A stretch of DNA of 64,000 nt from Shimia abyssi (lineage in GTDB: Bacteria > Pseudomonadota > Alphaproteobacteria > Rhodobacterales > Rhodobacteraceae). The notes beneath the pieces are model-generated. The model did not search any database, was not told the origin of the DNA, and saw only the letters and a list, made by a program, of their open reading frames with translations. The position numbers and the translations under genes are program-made. Numbering within the stretch: the stretch's first letter is position 1; the number at the start of each line of letters is the position of its first letter. Shown here piece by piece: positions 62,387 through 64,000 of this stretch. The stretch lies in assembly GCF_003014475.1 (NCBI RefSeq), contig NZ_PYGJ01000015.1:44937-108936 (forward strand), read 5' to 3'.

Positions 62387-63382
62387 TTGAAAAAATTCCT
62401 ATTTTCCAGCGCCATTGGCCTATCGGTCCTGGCAGGAAGTCTGGCGCAAGCGCAAGAGTGCTACGACAGCCCGGTGAAAGTCGGCTTTCTTCCAAAACTT
62501 GACACTGACCCCTATTTTCAGGTCGCTGGACAGGGTGCCGACGAGGCAGTCGCTGAAATCGGCGGAGAGCGCATTCAGCTCGCCCCCAGTCAGGCAACGG
62601 CCGAAGCTCAAATCGAGTTTATCAACAATCTGGTCGCTCAGGGTGTAAAAGTCATCGCCATCTCGGCCAACGACTCGAACGCAGTCGCACCTGCACTCAA
62701 GCGCGCCATGGCAAACGGTGTTCGTGTCATTTCTTACGATTCCGATGTATCGCCGAGCGCCCGCTCGCTTTTCATCAATCAGGCGCAAGGCACAAGCCTT
62801 GCCGCGATGATGCTCAAGTCTATGAACGACATGATCGGTGAAGGTGACTTCGCAATCCTGTCATCGACGCCAACTGCGACCAACCAGAACGCATGGATCG
62901 CCCAGATGAAGGACGAAATGGCGAGCAATGCTGATTACGCAGGTTTGAATCTGGTTCAAGTAGCCTACGGCGAGGAAAGCGAGCAGATCAACCAGCAGCA
63001 AACCATCGCACTGGCACAGGCCTACCCGGATCTAAAGGGCATCATCGTTCCTGCCGGCATCGGTTTGCCTGCCGCCGCGCGCGCTCTGGAAGAAGCTGGG
63101 CTGACCGGTCAAATCAAACTCACGGGTCTGGCTCCGGCGACCCTGATCAGCAAGTACATCGAGGAAGGTTCTGCACAGGATATCTGGTGGAATGTTTCTG
63201 ACCTCGGCTACCTAGCCTACTACGCAGCACAGGCGCTGGCGCAATGCCAGATCAGTGGTGCCGAGGGGGAAACCTTCGATGCCGGACGTCTTGGCTCTTA
63301 CACAATCGGTCAGTCGGGAGAAGTCATTCTTGGCGAAGCCAAGATCGTGACGCCAGACAATCTCGACGAATTCAAATTCTAA
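62387..63382 (+). CDS. sugar ABC transporter substrate-binding protein (rhamnose/AI-2-like)
   Basis: A 331-residue periplasmic binding protein. Signal peptide about 1-22 (ends SLAQAQE). The mature part shows VGFLPKLDTDPYFQVAGQGA, PSQATAEAQIEFINNLVAQG, VKVIAISANDSNAVAPALKR, VRVISYDSDVSPSARSLFIN and DLKGIIVPAGIGLPAAARAL. This pattern is that of RhaS (rhamnose) and LsrB (AI-2) binding proteins rather than ribose proteins. It starts with TTG at 62387 behind GAGGAGA, 6-7 bases away. Substrate not determined; no rhamnose or AI-2 catabolic genes are nearby. Confidence 0.9.
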   Translation: MKKFLFSSAIGLSVLAGSLAQAQECYDSPVKVGFLPKLDTDPYFQVAGQGADEAVAEIGGERIQLAPSQATAEAQIEFINNLVAQGVKVIAISANDSNAVAPALKRAMANGVRVISYDSDVSPSARSLFINQAQGTSLAAMMLKSMNDMIGEGDFAILSSTPTATNQNAWIAQMKDEMASNADYAGLNLVQVAYGEESEQINQQQTIALAQAYPDLKGIIVPAGIGLPAAARALEEAGLTGQIKLTGLAPATLISKYIEEGSAQDIWWNVSDLGYLAYYAAQALAQCQISGAEGETFDAGRLGSYTIGQSGEVILGEAKIVTPDNLDEFKF

Positions 63383-63978
63383 CTCTGGTCACGATCACTC
63401 CCCTGTGACCCGCACCGGCGTGCCACGGCTCGCTGGTGCAAATTGCTACGTCGGTGCCATGTGCAGCATGAGCGCAGGATGGAATCCTCTCGGCAGTCAA
63501 TCTCAAAAGTGTGAAGGGCATTAGAACGAAGGGCCGATAGCCGTTTGTTTCCTGCTCCGTTGAGTAGTGTTCGAAACGTACGAACAGCTCAAATTCATAC
63601 TTGACCAAGCCCCTTCAACACCCTGAACGATCAGAAAGGCGATATACGCCGCGCTGAAGCGAAAAAATGCCGCATCAGAGGCTAAATACTGCGTACGCGC
63701 ATGTTCAATATCGAAAGGCATTAATGTCCGGCGTTTCGATGATCGAACTAATTCGCGGCGAAAGTGAGGTTTGAATTTTGCATCTAAATCCCATTTTCAA
63801 TGGCCGCTCTGGCGTAAATCGTGCCACTGCCAAATTCTCGACGCTGCGCGAGCCATTGGTTTCTGCGTCAGCAATAGCCGCGTGAGCAAAAGGCTGCTTT
63901 GTCCGGAGGCTGTGTGAAAACTCCCCCATTCTGACCGGACTGATGGTATAATTTCTGTATTTGGTACGGAGGTTGTTG
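63383..63978. other. gene-free region downstream of the transporter
   Basis: A weak hairpin GGTCAC (63387-63392) / GTGACC (63405-63410) may terminate the transporter transcript. Beyond it I see only short unsupported frames until the IS1182-type end at about 63910. Confidence 0.4.
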
Positions 63979-64000
63979 ATGACGCAATTTATCGAGGGTC
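63910..64000 (+). mobile_element. left end of an IS1182-type element (partial)
   Basis: CTGTGTGAAAACTC at 63910-63923 resembles, inverted, the terminal repeat GAGTTTTTCAACAG at 48883-48896. It is followed about 55 bases later by a transposase start with a good ribosome site. The element continues past the window edge. Confidence 0.5.
63979..64000 (+). CDS. probable IS1182-family transposase, first seven codons
   Basis: ATG at 63979 with ACGGAGG 7 bases upstream opens MTQFIEG, which matches the usual start of IS1182-family transposases (M-x-x-FIEG). The gene runs off the window. Seven codons are weak evidence, but the terminal-repeat-like sequence upstream supports it. Confidence 0.5.

Noticed and set aside
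1..64000. CRISPR arrays, rRNA or tRNA genes, known phage-defence systems
   Set aside because: None was seen: no spaced repeats, no conserved RNA cores, and no complete defence gene set.

Overview
The window looks like a chromosomal segment of a marine-type alphaproteobacterium, most probably a member of the Rhodobacterales (Roseobacter group). This is inferred from moderate-to-high GC, the protein flavour, a TRAP transporter operon, uronate catabolism genes, Frc- and Rha-type sugar ABC transporters and the kinds of IS debris. No rRNA, tRNA or CRISPR array was seen.

Layout. (1) 1-3855: a divergent signalling module: a partial LuxR-type response regulator, a periplasmic molybdopterin-oxidoreductase-fold protein without any cysteine, and a hybrid histidine kinase. 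(2) 3894-8318: a tightly packed five-gene operon (lipid-transfer thiolase, two hot-dog hydratase subunits, acyl-CoA dehydrogenase, alpha-methylacyl-CoA racemase). It fits beta-oxidation of a 2-methyl-branched or sterol/isoprenoid-type acyl-CoA. (3) 8840-25742: a large envelope island: two AI-2E/PerM proteins, YegS-type lipid kinase, BrkB/YihY protein, AraC regulator, sulfatase, HdeD, PRC-barrel and DUF1269 proteins, a PafA-like phosphatase coupled to a beta-barrel protein, cardiolipin synthase, MscS channel, holin-X-like and YqjD-like proteins. (4) 25890-30401: a mobile-DNA scar holding two tyrosine recombinases (one broken by a single amber codon), two IS3-family remnants and a photolyase/cryptochrome fragment trapped between them. 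One IS insertion cut off the last gene of the next operon. (5) 30461-35664: a leftward operon (TRAP dctPQM, GlcG/HbpS-like protein, 3-hydroxyisobutyrate-dehydrogenase-like enzyme, broken SDR) facing a GntR/FCD regulator, with a clear operator/promoter region between them. (6) 35938-38784: uxaC-uxuB plus the first six codons of uxuA, which then stops at a deletion junction. (7) 38785-49321: a decayed zone with several pseudogenes, a gluconolactonase-like gene, a leftward AraC / DUF4260 / S41 peptidase / beta-lactamase-fold cluster, a serine recombinase with an internal deletion, and IS1182 debris. (8) 49322-63382: a sugar regulon: ROK regulator, fructose-6-phosphate aldolase, transketolase, sugar kinase, FrcA-FrcC-FrcB ABC transporter, a second, divergent ROK regulator, then a second ABC transporter whose ATPase and one permease are fused into a single chain. 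(9) 63910-64000: the left end of an IS1182-type element that runs off the window.

How it works together. Catabolic modules (branched acyl-CoA, a TRAP-imported acid, uronates, two sugar uptake systems feeding pentose-phosphate enzymes) alternate with decayed mobile DNA. The envelope island is the most coherent poorly described block: its members act on phospholipid headgroups, phosphate/sulfate esters, osmotic release and membrane anchoring, and two AI-2E-family genes lie near its two ends. All functional statements come from recognising motifs by eye; no database search was run.
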